The notes: generated by a model from the sequence alone, not told the origin. DNA of 56,112 nucleotides from CAYZAW01 sp964476505 (GCA_964476505.1 CAYZAW010000006.1:1-56112), one strand, 5' to 3'; shown: positions 42,563-50,824, counted from the first letter of the stretch. Program-made: numbers and translations.

Positions 42563-44514
42563 ACGCGCACCTCCGTTTCCTGCCGGGGATAGCGCCGGAT
42601 GTTTTCTTCCACATAGGGGATCAGCTCCTGCGGCGGAAGCGCTTTTGCGTAATAGTATCCCTGCTGCATGGTAAAACCAAGGGACTGCACCAGCGCCGCC
42701 TGCTCACGGGTCTCTACGCCCTCCACCACGGAGGGTAGCCCCAAATGCCCCAGAACGTCCGCAATGCCGGACAGCAGTGCAAGCTGGCGGTCATCCTTCA
42801 TGGCAGACCATAGCAGCAGCTTGTCGATCTTGATGCAGGAGAAGGGCAGCGAGGCGATGTAATTGAAGTTGGCAAAGCCGGAGCCAAAATCGTCCAGCAG
42901 GAAGGAAAACCCGCACTCCAGCAGCCGCTCCATGTTTTGCCGTACGGCCGGCAGGGAAGAGATCAGCTCCGTTTCCGTGATCTCAAAGCTCAAAAGTCCG
43001 GGGCGAATGGCACATTGTTCGGTCACGCGCAATATCCGCTCGATCAGGTCGTCCTGCATGCATTGCAGGGAGGACAGATTCACGCCGATATGGTCTAACC
43101 CCCATGCCTCCACGTTATTTAGCTGGATAAAGCGGCATATCTTTTTTAACATTTGGTCGCCCAGCCGGTGGATGCTGCCTTTTTCCTCCGCGATGCGGAT
43201 AAACAGATCCGGCGGCAGCGGCCCTAAGCGGGAGTGTGTGATGCGGCACAGCGCCTCCAGCGCCGCGATGCTGCCGTCCGCCCGGTGGATGGGCTGGTAA
43301 TACACCTGTATGCCATCGTTGTTGAGCGCGTCCTCCAGCGCCCCTTCCACGTCCGTTCGATATACCGCTCGGGACTGGAAGGCGCTGTCCGCCAGCAAAA
43401 CGGGATCGGAGCCGCTGCGGCTGCTTTCGTACTGTATGAAATCCAATGCCGCGTTGAAATCCGCAAGGGTCTCGCAATCCGTGCTGTTCACGGCGGCTAC
43501 GGAAATGAATATCTGCGTGGACAGGTGTTGATCCATCCACCATTCCCGGGGGATGTTTTCTCTGATTTGCAGCAGGTCTTCATGGGTGGCGGGCGTTGTG
43601 CGACGGGTGTCCAGCACGGCGAAGGCGGAGCCCTTGATGCGAATCACATTGCAGCCGGCAAAGGCCTTTTGCAGATAGGCGGCAAACTGAACGAGCAGCC
43701 GGTCGGCCATTTTTGTGCCGAGGGTGCGGTTGATCACGCTCATGGGATGCAGGAAAAACACATACAAGGTAAACGTGTCTCCCTGCTCATAGCGATCCTG
43801 CAAAAACACCGGCAGCGCTGTTGCACTGAATACGTCCGTCAGCGGATCGATGCGCTCATTGGGCGATTGCAGCACATAATACATCATGGTAAGCGCAATG
43901 GCGTTGGCAGTGGTGTTTACCAAAAGCATGGGCTTTAAAAATTGCAGGATCATGGCGGAAAGAGTAATAAAGATGAACCCGTAGATCGTATAGCACTTGC
44001 TTTTTGACATACGCCTGCGAAACAGGAATACAACCAGCACGGCGCTTAAAAGATAAACAAACATTGCTATATACAAAACAGAATGCAATGCGCCGCTTTG
44101 ATATCCGTTTTGCGCGGTCAGATAGAATATGCCCCAGTCGCCAAACGGCGAAAGGAGCAGTAAAAAAAGAACCGCCGTAAAGGGAATACAGATAGCACCC
44201 CGGCCCCATTTGGGCATTTGCGGAAAAGCGCCGGTTAAAATCAACGCATACAGGAAAAATACCGGGCCGCTTGCCTGTACGCAAAGCAAAAACAGAATAT
44301 TGATAAAATAGACCAGCGCCGTTGGAAAACTGGCGGCGTAAGGGTCGATGGCTGCCGCAAGTACGTCTAATACAAGGGAAGCAAAGCCCAATGCCAGCAG
44401 CGTGGAATACAAACGCGTGCGGGTATCGGGTATGGTTTTCCTGCGATAAAAAAATATGCAGGTTACGCCTAAATACAAGATAGAGGCAAGGCAGCAATCC
44501 AGTATGTAATGCAT
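42559..44514 (-). CDS. TM-GGDEF-EAL phosphodiesterase, catalytically complete
   Basis: A 651-residue protein with seven N-terminal helices (5-215), a degenerate GGDEF-like region (220-390) and an EAL domain (395-640). All key residues are present: E420 (EAL), N479, E511, D541-D542, K562, E598 and Q618. It should hydrolyse c-di-GMP at the membrane. Its N-terminal region resembles that of the next gene (helix boundaries, IPDxRxxL, MMYYVLQSPNE versus MYHVLQSPGE), so the two arose by tandem duplication. GGAGGCG precedes the ATG. It is the first of a pair, 75 bp downstream of a GDSL hydrolase gene. Confidence 0.93.
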   Translation of the reverse strand: MHYILDCCLASILYLGVTCIFFYRRKTIPDTRTRLYSTLLALGFASLVLDVLAAAIDPYAASFPTALVYFINILFLLCVQASGPVFFLYALILTGAFPQMPKWGRGAICIPFTAVLFLLLLSPFGDWGIFYLTAQNGYQSGALHSVLYIAMFVYLLSAVLVVFLFRRRMSKSKCYTIYGFIFITLSAMILQFLKPMLLVNTTANAIALTMMYYVLQSPNERIDPLTDVFSATALPVFLQDRYEQGDTFTLYVFFLHPMSVINRTLGTKMADRLLVQFAAYLQKAFAGCNVIRIKGSAFAVLDTRRTTPATHEDLLQIRENIPREWWMDQHLSTQIFISVAAVNSTDCETLADFNAALDFIQYESSRSGSDPVLLADSAFQSRAVYRTDVEGALEDALNNDGIQVYYQPIHRADGSIAALEALCRITHSRLGPLPPDLFIRIAEEKGSIHRLGDQMLKKICRFIQLNNVEAWGLDHIGVNLSSLQCMQDDLIERILRVTEQCAIRPGLLSFEITETELISSLPAVRQNMERLLECGFSFLLDDFGSGFANFNYIASLPFSCIKIDKLLLWSAMKDDRQLALLSGIADVLGHLGLPSVVEGVETREQAALVQSLGFTMQQGYYYAKALPPQELIPYVEENIRRYPRQETEVRV

Positions 44515-44588
44515 AACGCCTCCCGGGTGATCCGTTTATTGGTTCGCTTATTCCAATAATACCCTTGAAGCGTTTTGTTGTAACAGTA

Positions 44589-45269
44589 TTATACAGTTTT
44601 AGCCAATTGCTCCACCAGCGCGTCGGCAATCAGCGCGTGACCCTTCTTGTTCAAATGCATGCCGTCCTCGCAGAGATAGTCCGCATAATCGTTTCGTAAA
44701 AGCAGTGTTCGCCTAAGGTCTGCCACAGGCACATGGTTGCGGGCTGCCACCTCGCAGGCGGTCAAGCTGTACATCTCCTGCCAGCGGTAAATATATTCTA
44801 CGTTTCCTAAAAAGCGTAAAATGGCTTTTTCATCCAACCCGCGTGAAACCCACCGGTAAAACCGGTCTGCATGCAACGGCGGAAGCGTGGCAATAACGGG
44901 CTTTGCGCCGCTTTCCTGCAGGGAGCGGATCACCGCATCATACTGGGCTTCAAATTCCGCCAGTGGCACAGCCGGGTCGTGATGCGCGTCCGGCGCGTCG
45001 GCAACCGCCGCCCAGTCGAAATTACAGTCGTTGCCCCCAAACTCCAGGAGTGTAAAATCGTAGCCGGAAAGCTCCGGCAGGTGCTTTTCGATAAGCGGCA
45101 GGCTGCGGGGCAGCGTTGCGCCAAACTTGGCATAGTTTTCCACCTGCAAGCCGGTAATGCGCGCAAACAGTGCCGCAAACCCGTCGGATAATATCGTGTA
45201 TTTATTACGCGCAGGGTCATAGGTTACGCCTCGCCCCAGAGAATCCCCGAACAAACAACAGGACTTCAC
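44589..45269 (-). CDS. SGNH/GDSL family hydrolase
   Basis: A 226-residue hydrolase of the SGNH fold. Block I is FGDSLGRG with the nucleophilic Ser, block III GGND, and block V DGMHLN with the catalytic Asp and His. There is no signal peptide, so it acts inside the cell. Family members are esterases, lipases or carbohydrate acetylesterases; the substrate is not visible. The second GTG (45269) was chosen as start, since GAGG lies 8 bp before it; the first GTG is 3 codons upstream and overlaps that site. It has a strong promoter and lies upstream of the tandem EAL genes. Confidence 0.88.
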   Translation of the reverse strand: MKSCCLFGDSLGRGVTYDPARNKYTILSDGFAALFARITGLQVENYAKFGATLPRSLPLIEKHLPELSGYDFTLLEFGGNDCNFDWAAVADAPDAHHDPAVPLAEFEAQYDAVIRSLQESGAKPVIATLPPLHADRFYRWVSRGLDEKAILRFLGNVEYIYRWQEMYSLTACEVAARNHVPVADLRRTLLLRNDYADYLCEDGMHLNKKGHALIADALVEQLAKTV

Positions 45270-45314
45270 AACAATCACCTCGCGCTTTTATTATTACCTA
45301 ATCTAATATCAATT

Positions 45315-45343
45315 ATTATATAACGTGAAAACTAATGCGTCAA
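45315..45343 (-). promoter_or_regulatory. Promoter of the GDSL hydrolase gene
   Basis: On the minus strand, TTGACG (45343-45338) and a perfect TATAAT (45320-45315) are 17 bp apart, about 46 bp before the GTG start. It may also feed the tandem EAL genes, since no terminator separates them. Confidence 0.85.
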
Positions 45344-45348
45344 TAGAA

Positions 45349-45377
45349 TTTACAAAATGCCCTGCACCGATTATACT
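45349..45377 (+). promoter_or_regulatory. Promoter of the DUF1836 gene
   Basis: TTTACA (45349-45354) and TATACT (45372-45377) are 17 bp apart, 46 bp before the ATG. It lies back to back with the hydrolase promoter; the -35 boxes are 5 bp apart. Confidence 0.8.
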
Positions 45378-45422
45378 AGAGAAAAGCAAGGGCAATATCA
45401 CAACGATAACGAGGGAAGCATC

Positions 45423-45974
45423 ATGCGCGACGAATATCAGGTGCTGGAGGAGCGGCTGCGGCAGGAGCGTCCGGGCGACTGGGAAAGCTTACCGGACATT
45501 GAGCTGTATATGGATCAGGTCACGGCGTACATGCCCCGGCAGCACATCGGGCTGAAAACGGGGGAGGCGTTGACCTCCGCTATGGTCAATAATTATGTAA
45601 AGGTTGGGCTTTTGCCCCGGGCAAAGGGCAAAAAGTACGAGCGCAGGCATATCGCCAGCCTAACGGCAATCAGCCTGCTAAAAAACATACTGCCCATCGG
45701 CGCAGTGGGAACGCTTTTAAACGAGCGCACCCGGCAGGACACGCCGCAGGCTTTTTACAGTCAGTATATCGATCTGGTGAACGGAGTCATGGAGGAAACC
45801 ATACAAGAGCTGCAGGGCGCAACGGGAGACATGGGAGCGGACGCGCTTCGCTTTGCGGTAAAGAGCTATTTTTACAGATATCTGAGCCGCAGCCTGGTGG
45901 AAAGCATGACGCCGCCGCCGCCCCCGGAGAGCAAAAAAGCGGCAAAAAAGAAAACGGGGCAGGAGAAAGGATAA
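45423..45974 (+). CDS. DUF1836 domain protein
   Basis: A 183-residue cytoplasmic protein with a DUF1836 domain, recognisable from SLPDIELYMDQVTAYM, LTSAMVNNYVKVGLLPRAKGKKYERRHIASLTAISLLKNILP. The domain resembles a MerR-like winged helix, so DNA binding is plausible; its role is unknown. A basic, Pro/Lys-rich tail (PPPPPESKKAAKKKTGQEKG) ends the protein. The ATG at 45423 follows GAGGGAAG. The stop codon is directly followed by the next ATG, so the two genes are translated together. Confidence 0.85.
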   Translation: MRDEYQVLEERLRQERPGDWESLPDIELYMDQVTAYMPRQHIGLKTGEALTSAMVNNYVKVGLLPRAKGKKYERRHIASLTAISLLKNILPIGAVGTLLNERTRQDTPQAFYSQYIDLVNGVMEETIQELQGATGDMGADALRFAVKSYFYRYLSRSLVESMTPPPPPESKKAAKKKTGQEKG

Positions 45975-46562
45975 ATGCGCAAGGCACTGTGGATCATACT
46001 GGCAGTGATTGCGGCGCTGATTGCCGCGTTGATTGCCGCCATTGTACTTTCCGGCACGCCGGAGCATTTTTCAGCGCCGTTAGAAACACCCGCCGCCACC
46101 GCAAAACCAACGCCGTCACCCACGCCCACCCCTGTTCCCACGCCCGCGCCCACGCCGGTGGAGCATGCGGGGGTGCTGCTGGAGCAGGCAGGAGAGGTAA
46201 CCTATTATTTTCAAAATTACGCGCTTAAAATACCCGAGGCGTGGCGCGACAGGTTCGATTATGAAACCGCGGAGGACAGCGTATCGTTTTACAGCAAGCA
46301 ATGCCGTAAAGACGGGTACGACGGCGTGCTGTGCTGGATCGCGCCCACCATGGTCATGAGCGAGGAAGAAATAGAAAGCTTTTATCACGGTAAGGTGCTG
46401 GGAGAGCAGGACGGCTGTTATTACATATTAACCGAACCTATTGGCGAACAGTATGATCCCGAGGACGAGGCGGCGGCTGCCGTGTATGAGGAAATGCGTG
46501 CCGCGATAGAGCAGTTGGTTGAGGGCTTTGGGTTTACGGACGGCGAGCCGGAAGCGGAATAA
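45975..46562 (+). CDS. Membrane-anchored protein with Pro/Thr linker, unknown function
   Basis: A 195-residue protein not recognised. Residues 5-27 are a hydrophobic anchor or signal, residues about 38-62 are a Thr/Pro/Ala/Val linker of the TPTPVPTPAP type, and the rest is an acidic domain (about 65-195) with the two cysteines C110 and C121 near its middle. The domain should lie outside the membrane. The linker recalls the one in the NlpC/P60 protein at 2566. Its start follows the DUF1836 stop without a gap. A family C repeat begins 18 bp after its end. Confidence 0.75.
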   Translation: MRKALWIILAVIAALIAALIAAIVLSGTPEHFSAPLETPAATAKPTPSPTPTPVPTPAPTPVEHAGVLLEQAGEVTYYFQNYALKIPEAWRDRFDYETAEDSVSFYSKQCRKDGYDGVLCWIAPTMVMSEEEIESFYHGKVLGEQDGCYYILTEPIGEQYDPEDEAAAAVYEEMRAAIEQLVEGFGFTDGEPEAE

Positions 46563-46579
46563 CACAACCGTTCATATTG

Positions 46580-46709
46580 AAGGGCTGTTTCCAAACAAAC
46601 ATAACGGGCGGATGTGGTCATCCGCCCCTACATTTTACACAAACAATGATGTAATCTGTAGGGGCCAATGAACACCCCGCCCGTTTCGTGCTATTCCGGA
46701 TCAGCCCTT
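46580..46709. repeat. Family C nested inverted-repeat element (MITE-like)
   Basis: An outer pair AAGGGCTG (46580) and CAGCCCTT (46702-46709) encloses AACGGGCGG (46603-46611) with CCGCCCGTT (46677-46685). Within these lie GGGCGGATG/CATCCGCCC (46606-46627), an alternative partner, and CCCCTACA/TGTAGGGG (46625-46664) with an inner TTACA/TGTAA. It is about 130 bp with no coding content. Matching ends suggest a small non-autonomous mobile element; no target duplication was evident. Confidence 0.7.
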
Positions 46710-46726
46710 GGTTTCTGTCCGCGCGT

Positions 46727-48892
46727 TTACTCGAACTTAAAGTTTGCCAGCAGCGAGCTTAACGTTTCGGCCTGCCCCGCCAGCTCTTCGCTGGTGGCTG
46801 CGCTCTCCTCTGCCGTGGCGGAGTTGGACTGTACGATGTCCGACACGTTGGAGATACTGCCCTTTGCGTCGTTCAAGGCCTTGGCTTGCTCAATGGTGGC
46901 GTTGGAAATATCGGCGATCAGCTCCGTCATGGCTTCTGTGTTGGAAACAACGGTCTTTAGGCTGTCTGCCGTGGCTTCCGCCAGCTCCTTGCCGTTGTCC
47001 ACGGCGGATACGGATTCCTTGATGAGCTGGGCGGTGTTCTTTGCCGCATCCGCGCACTTGAGCGCAAGGGTACGCACTTCGTCTGCCACAACGCTGAAGC
47101 CTGCGCCCGCATCGCCCGCCCGGGCTGCCTCCACTGCGGCGTTAAGCGCCAGAATGTTGGTTTGGAACGCGATGTCGTCAATCGTTTTGATGATGTGGCC
47201 GATCTGCCGGGATTTTTCACGCATATCCGCCATGGCAACAAGCATGTTGGACATTTTGTCGTTGCTGCCGGAGACCTCGCTGTACAGGGACTTCATGCGC
47301 TGGGTCATCTGCTCGGAGTTGGCCGCGCTGGCGTCGATCTTGTCGGAAATGCCGTCTACGCTCATCACCACGTTTTCCAAGGAAGCCGCCTGCGTGGTGG
47401 CACCGTCTGCCAGCATTTGTGCGCCGCTTGCCATTTGATCCGCGCCTGCCGCCACGTCCCGGGAGGCTTGGCTGATCTGCTCCAGCGTGGTCTTGAATTC
47501 GTTGGTGATGGTCAACAGCGACTCGTCGATCTTGGCAAAATCACCAATGCTGCTGACGGCGTATTTGTGGGTAAAGTCGCCCTCCGCCATGTAGGTCAGG
47601 TGCGCGGAAATCGCGCCTACCATATCACGCAGGGAGGAAATCGTTACATTCAAATCGTACAGGAGCATGTTGGCTTCGTCGTCGCCGTTGGGCGCGGGCA
47701 CATCGCTTTGCACGTCGCCCTCGGCAAGCAGCTTCAGGCGCTTGCCTGCCTTGGAAATGGGGGCTACGATGGTGGCGGCCAGCCTGCGGGCTAAGAATAG
47801 CCCCACGATGCAGGTCACGATCAACAGACCGATCATGATAAAGCCGCCCATGTACGTTAATTGCAGGAAGTCGGAGGCGGGAGCCTCCATGACGACCGTC
47901 CAGTTGGTGCCGGGAACGGGTGCGTGGGATACCAGTTGCACCGCGCCGCCGAAGGTGGTCATTTCCACGCCGACTTCGCCTTGCAATGCTTTTTGCAGCA
48001 TGGCGGCTTCGTGCTCATAGCTTTTGTCTGTTTTGGCAAGCTCGATGATGTTTTCCTGATCCAGCACGCGCTGTGCGTCCGGCGCGGCGATCACCGTACC
48101 GTTTTGATCGAGGATGAATACGTCAGCATTTTTGGAAAGCTGTACGGAAGCGGTGATATCATCTAAAAATGTTTCTACCGGCGCATAATACACAACGCCT
48201 TCCACCGTGCTGTTTCGTACGCCGTCCTTCCAGAGAGGTGCGGAAATGATGATGGTGACCTTACCGGTGATCTTGCTGATGAGCGGATCGGAAACGAACG
48301 CTTCGCCCTGCATGCTCCGCTTAAAATACTCCCGGTCGGAAAAATCGTTATCCGTGAGGTAGCTGTAACCGTCGGTTGCGATCAGGTTGCCCCGCAGGAA
48401 GCCGTAGGCGTTGGCGCGCTCCGTCAGAAGCGCTTGCTTTTCCTCGTTGGAAAGGGTGCTGGAGGAAAGCCGCGCAACACAGCCGGTCTCTATGGCAACA
48501 TTGGTGTACTCGTTGAGCTCATGGCTGATGCGATCGCCAATAATATCCACGGTGGACGTCATGGTGATCTTCAGCGCTTGAATGGTGCTGATGTAGCTAA
48601 GCGTTGCCGCGATCAGTCCAACCAGCACCACCGATATGATGATGATGCGCATGAAGGAGCCGGTGAGTATCGTTTTCAGCGTTTTGCGGTGCTTGCGAAG
48701 CGCCTGCTTTCCCGCGGCGGCTTCTTGCCGTAAAACGGAGGCAACTGCGGTGCGGTTTCCGGAGGCCGCGGCCTGCTTTACGCGCGTTTCCACGTTTTGA
48801 TATGCCGCGCGCAGCTCTTCCGCCTCTGCTCTGCGCTCGGCTTTTACTTCGTCTCTTGCTGCACGGTCTCCTTTTTTGAATAGCTTCATCAT
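46727..48892 (-). CDS. Methyl-accepting chemotaxis protein with N-terminal cytoplasmic extension
   Basis: A 721-residue chemoreceptor. Residues 1-78 are a highly charged, Ala-rich cytoplasmic segment that most chemoreceptors lack. TM1 is about 79-101, a Cache-type sensory domain 102-345, TM2 about 350-378, HAMP 380-432, and the signalling region runs to the end, with the conserved tip IDDIAFQTNILALNAAVEAARAGDAGAGFSVVADEVRTLA. No CheA, CheW or flagellar gene is near, so it may feed a distant chemotaxis array or another output. Adjacent ATGs (48892 and 48889) follow GGGAG; an earlier TTG is not favoured. Confidence 0.92.
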   Translation of the reverse strand: MMKLFKKGDRAARDEVKAERRAEAEELRAAYQNVETRVKQAAASGNRTAVASVLRQEAAAGKQALRKHRKTLKTILTGSFMRIIIISVVLVGLIAATLSYISTIQALKITMTSTVDIIGDRISHELNEYTNVAIETGCVARLSSSTLSNEEKQALLTERANAYGFLRGNLIATDGYSYLTDNDFSDREYFKRSMQGEAFVSDPLISKITGKVTIIISAPLWKDGVRNSTVEGVVYYAPVETFLDDITASVQLSKNADVFILDQNGTVIAAPDAQRVLDQENIIELAKTDKSYEHEAAMLQKALQGEVGVEMTTFGGAVQLVSHAPVPGTNWTVVMEAPASDFLQLTYMGGFIMIGLLIVTCIVGLFLARRLAATIVAPISKAGKRLKLLAEGDVQSDVPAPNGDDEANMLLYDLNVTISSLRDMVGAISAHLTYMAEGDFTHKYAVSSIGDFAKIDESLLTITNEFKTTLEQISQASRDVAAGADQMASGAQMLADGATTQAASLENVVMSVDGISDKIDASAANSEQMTQRMKSLYSEVSGSNDKMSNMLVAMADMREKSRQIGHIIKTIDDIAFQTNILALNAAVEAARAGDAGAGFSVVADEVRTLALKCADAAKNTAQLIKESVSAVDNGKELAEATADSLKTVVSNTEAMTELIADISNATIEQAKALNDAKGSISNVSDIVQSNSATAEESAATSEELAGQAETLSSLLANFKFE

Positions 48893-49010
48893 AAAAACTC
48901 CCTTCAATATGGAACTGTTTTGTTTAAAGCATGGGAAACGGCGCTGCCATAGGCCGCTTCTAATTGTTGGAACGGTGATATGCGTATTGATAACCTAAAT
49001 CAACTTGGAA

Positions 49011-49580
49011 TTAACATAATATATCCAGATGTTCCAGTAATATCTTCACACCGATGAGGATCAAAACACAGCCGCCGATGATCTGCGCCTTGCTCTTGAA
49101 CGCCGCGCCAAATCGGTGCCCAACGCACACGCCCAGAAAGGACAATGCAAAGGTAACGCAGCCGATGATGCCAACGGCGGGCAGGATATCGGTCTGTAAA
49201 AAAGCAAACGTAACGCCTACTGCCAGCGCGTCGATGCTGGTAGCCACCGCCATCATCAACAGCTCTTTATAGTGGAGCGTGTTTGCGTAGTCGCCCTCCG
49301 TGCCGCTGTCGTGCTTTACGTCCCACAGCATTTTTCCGCCGATGAACCCCAAAAGCCCAAACGCGATCCAATGATCCACGCTTTTGATGTATTGCTCGAA
49401 CTGCGTGCCAAGCGCCCAGCCCAAGAGCGGCATGATGGCCTGAAAGCCGCCGAAAAACAGGGAAATGATCAGTCCGTGCCGCAGGTTCAGCCGCTTCATG
49501 GAAAGCCCCTTTACCATGGAGACCGCAAACGCGTCCATGGATAGGCCAACGGCGATCAGCAGCAATTCGTATAACTGCAT
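49011..49580 (-). CDS. mntP: Manganese efflux pump MntP
   Basis: A 189-residue membrane protein with six helices, matching MntP, which exports Mn2+ to prevent overload. The two half-repeats carry GLSMDAFAVSMVKG near residue 12 and ATSIDALAVGVTFAF near residue 110, with the conserved Asp of each repeat, and FIGGKMLWD lies between. The ATG at 49580 follows GGAGG. A Mn2+-sensing yybP-ykoY riboswitch with a terminator lies just upstream, the usual control for this family. Confidence 0.95.
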   Translation of the reverse strand: MQLYELLLIAVGLSMDAFAVSMVKGLSMKRLNLRHGLIISLFFGGFQAIMPLLGWALGTQFEQYIKSVDHWIAFGLLGFIGGKMLWDVKHDSGTEGDYANTLHYKELLMMAVATSIDALAVGVTFAFLQTDILPAVGIIGCVTFALSFLGVCVGHRFGAAFKSKAQIIGGCVLILIGVKILLEHLDILC

Positions 49581-49610
49581 ACATAGCCTCCTTGCTGTGT
49601 GAGGGTAAAG

Positions 49611-49650
49611 AAAAAGGCTCAGGCACGGCAAAAGCGCCGTACATGAGTCT
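49611..49650 (-). terminator. Expression-platform terminator of the Mn riboswitch
   Basis: Read leftward, GACTCATGTACGGC pairs imperfectly (two mismatches, one wobble) with GCCGTGCCTGAGCC around GCTTTT, then TTTTTC. Its 5' arm includes part of GAGACTC, so it competes with the aptamer closing stem. Mn2+ binding should favour read-through into mntP. Confidence 0.75.
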
Positions 49651-49728
49651 CGTTTTTTCTATCAAGCCAAGCCTGTTGAGGCTGGTATGTTGACTTGAAA
49701 ACGCGGCATCGCGATAACTACTCCCTCA
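49640..49728 (-). ncRNA. yybP-ykoY manganese riboswitch
   Basis: The minus-strand leader of mntP has, in order, the hallmark segments GAGGGAGTAG (49718-49727), AAGTCAACATAC, a CC-loop-bearing GCCTCAACAGGC hairpin, and GAGACTC at 49645-49651. These match the yybP-ykoY aptamer, which binds Mn2+ and activates exporters such as mntP. Promoter, aptamer, terminator and gene are in the expected order. The assignment rests on sequence motifs, not on a covariance search. Confidence 0.9.
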
Positions 49729-49739
49729 TAAACGGATTT

Positions 49740-49769
49740 ATTGTATCCCGCCTGCATAACCGCTGTCAA
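49740..49769 (-). promoter_or_regulatory. Promoter of the mntP riboswitch transcript
   Basis: On the minus strand, a perfect TTGACA (49769-49764) and TACAAT (49745-49740) are 18 bp apart. Transcription would begin about 5-8 bp before the aptamer. Confidence 0.85.
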
Positions 49770-49801
49770 GAAAAATGTAAATGGCGCGTGTTCCGGTATT
49801 A

Positions 49802-49830
49802 TTGACGTTTTTGGACGGGCAGTATACAAT
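49802..49830 (+). promoter_or_regulatory. Promoter of the orphan response regulator
   Basis: TTGACG (49802-49807) and TACAAT (49825-49830) are 17 bp apart. They lie back to back with the mntP promoter and leave a leader of about 85 nt. Confidence 0.8.
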
Positions 49831-49920
49831 GTATTTGTATTTGTGTCATCTTATGCAATTCGGGTTATTTATTATACGTTAGGTTCCAATCATGTTTCTA
49901 TGGAAGAAGGGAGCAGATGC

Positions 49921-50724
49921 ATGAGGACGATATTGGTAGACGATGAAATGTTGTCTATGCGTCAGTTCGAGGAAGAATGCCGCGATTTGCCCCAGATCGA
50001 GCTGGTAGGTAAATTCAGCCGCGCGTCCGAGGCATTGGCGTATGCCAACGATCATCGCGTGCATTTTGCATTGCTGGATATCGAAATGCCCGGCATGAAC
50101 GGCATTGAGCTGGCACGGGAGCTTCGTGAACTGTACCCGGATATCATCATTGTATTTGTTACCGCGCACAGCCAGTATTCCTTGGAAGCACTTCAAATGA
50201 AGGCGGATTATTTCATATTAAAGCCCTATGAACGGGAAGACATCATGGGGGCGCTTGAGCGCGCGCGTATGTTGTCTCGCCGCCAGAAGAAAACCGTGTT
50301 TATGCGCACTTTTGGCACCTTTGACATGCTGGTGGACGGCGAGCCTGTAAAATTCCCCAATGCCAGAAGTAAGGAGTTGCTGGCTTTTTTGGTTGACCGC
50401 CGCAGCGAAAGGTCCACCATCGAGCAAATTCTTACCAGCGTGTGGGCCGGACAGGCCATGGACAGCCGCACTATCAACCAGTACCGGGATGCGCTGGCGG
50501 AGTTGGTGAGCATGCTGGATGCGTTGGGGCTTCCGGAGCTGGTGGTTGCCAGCCGCGATCAGATCGCCGCAAACATCCGCCAGTTTGAATGCGATTACTA
50601 TCAGTACTGGGAGGACGATCCTGCCGCCATCGACCGCTACCGCGGAGACTATATGGAGGGCTACGATTGGGCAAGTACGACCCGTCGGGCGCTGGAGCAG
50701 AAACGCAACCAGCCGAAAAACTAG
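49921..50724 (+). CDS. Orphan response regulator with SARP-like output domain
   Basis: A 267-residue regulator. Residues 1-118 are a receiver with D7-D8, phospho-acceptor D53, T81 and K101. Residues about 125-225 form a winged helix of the SARP/OmpR-like type (FGTFDMLVDGEPVKFPNARSKELLAFLVDRR), as in the SAPR group of response regulators. A short acidic tail follows, but the long BTAD domain of full SARPs is absent. No histidine kinase is adjacent. AAGGGAG precedes the ATG. Possible partners are the hybrid kinase at 16610 or a distant one. Confidence 0.88.
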   Translation: MRTILVDDEMLSMRQFEEECRDLPQIELVGKFSRASEALAYANDHRVHFALLDIEMPGMNGIELARELRELYPDIIIVFVTAHSQYSLEALQMKADYFILKPYEREDIMGALERARMLSRRQKKTVFMRTFGTFDMLVDGEPVKFPNARSKELLAFLVDRRSERSTIEQILTSVWAGQAMDSRTINQYRDALAELVSMLDALGLPELVVASRDQIAANIRQFECDYYQYWEDDPAAIDRYRGDYMEGYDWASTTRRALEQKRNQPKN

Positions 50725-50750
50725 CGTATCCTCCGCTGTAATGCTTTCAT

Positions 50751-50785
50751 GAACCGCGTTCCCGGCATGGGAGGGCGGTTCTTTT
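50751..50785 (+). terminator. Terminator after the response regulator
   Basis: GAACCGC and GCGGTTC pair around an inner TTCCC/GGGA hairpin and are followed by TTTTG. It lies 27 bp after the stop codon. Confidence 0.8.
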
Positions 50786-50795
50786 GTTTCTTTAT

Positions 50796-50824
50796 TTGTT
50801 TTTTTGGGCATCATGCAGTATCAT
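50796..50824 (+). promoter_or_regulatory. Possible promoter of the YuiD-like gene
   Basis: TTGTTT (50796-50801) and TATCAT (50819-50824) are 17 bp apart, 28 bp before the ATG. The T-rich run overlaps terminator sequence, so this is a moderate call. Confidence 0.55.

Noticed and set aside
46580..46709. Family C element as an insertion sequence
   Set aside because: It is only about 130 bp and has no transposase frame; at most it is a non-autonomous remnant.
48890..49010. Sigma-D type flagellar promoter before the chemoreceptor
   Set aside because: No TAAA-N15-GCCGATAA-like pair could be found upstream, and no motility genes are near.
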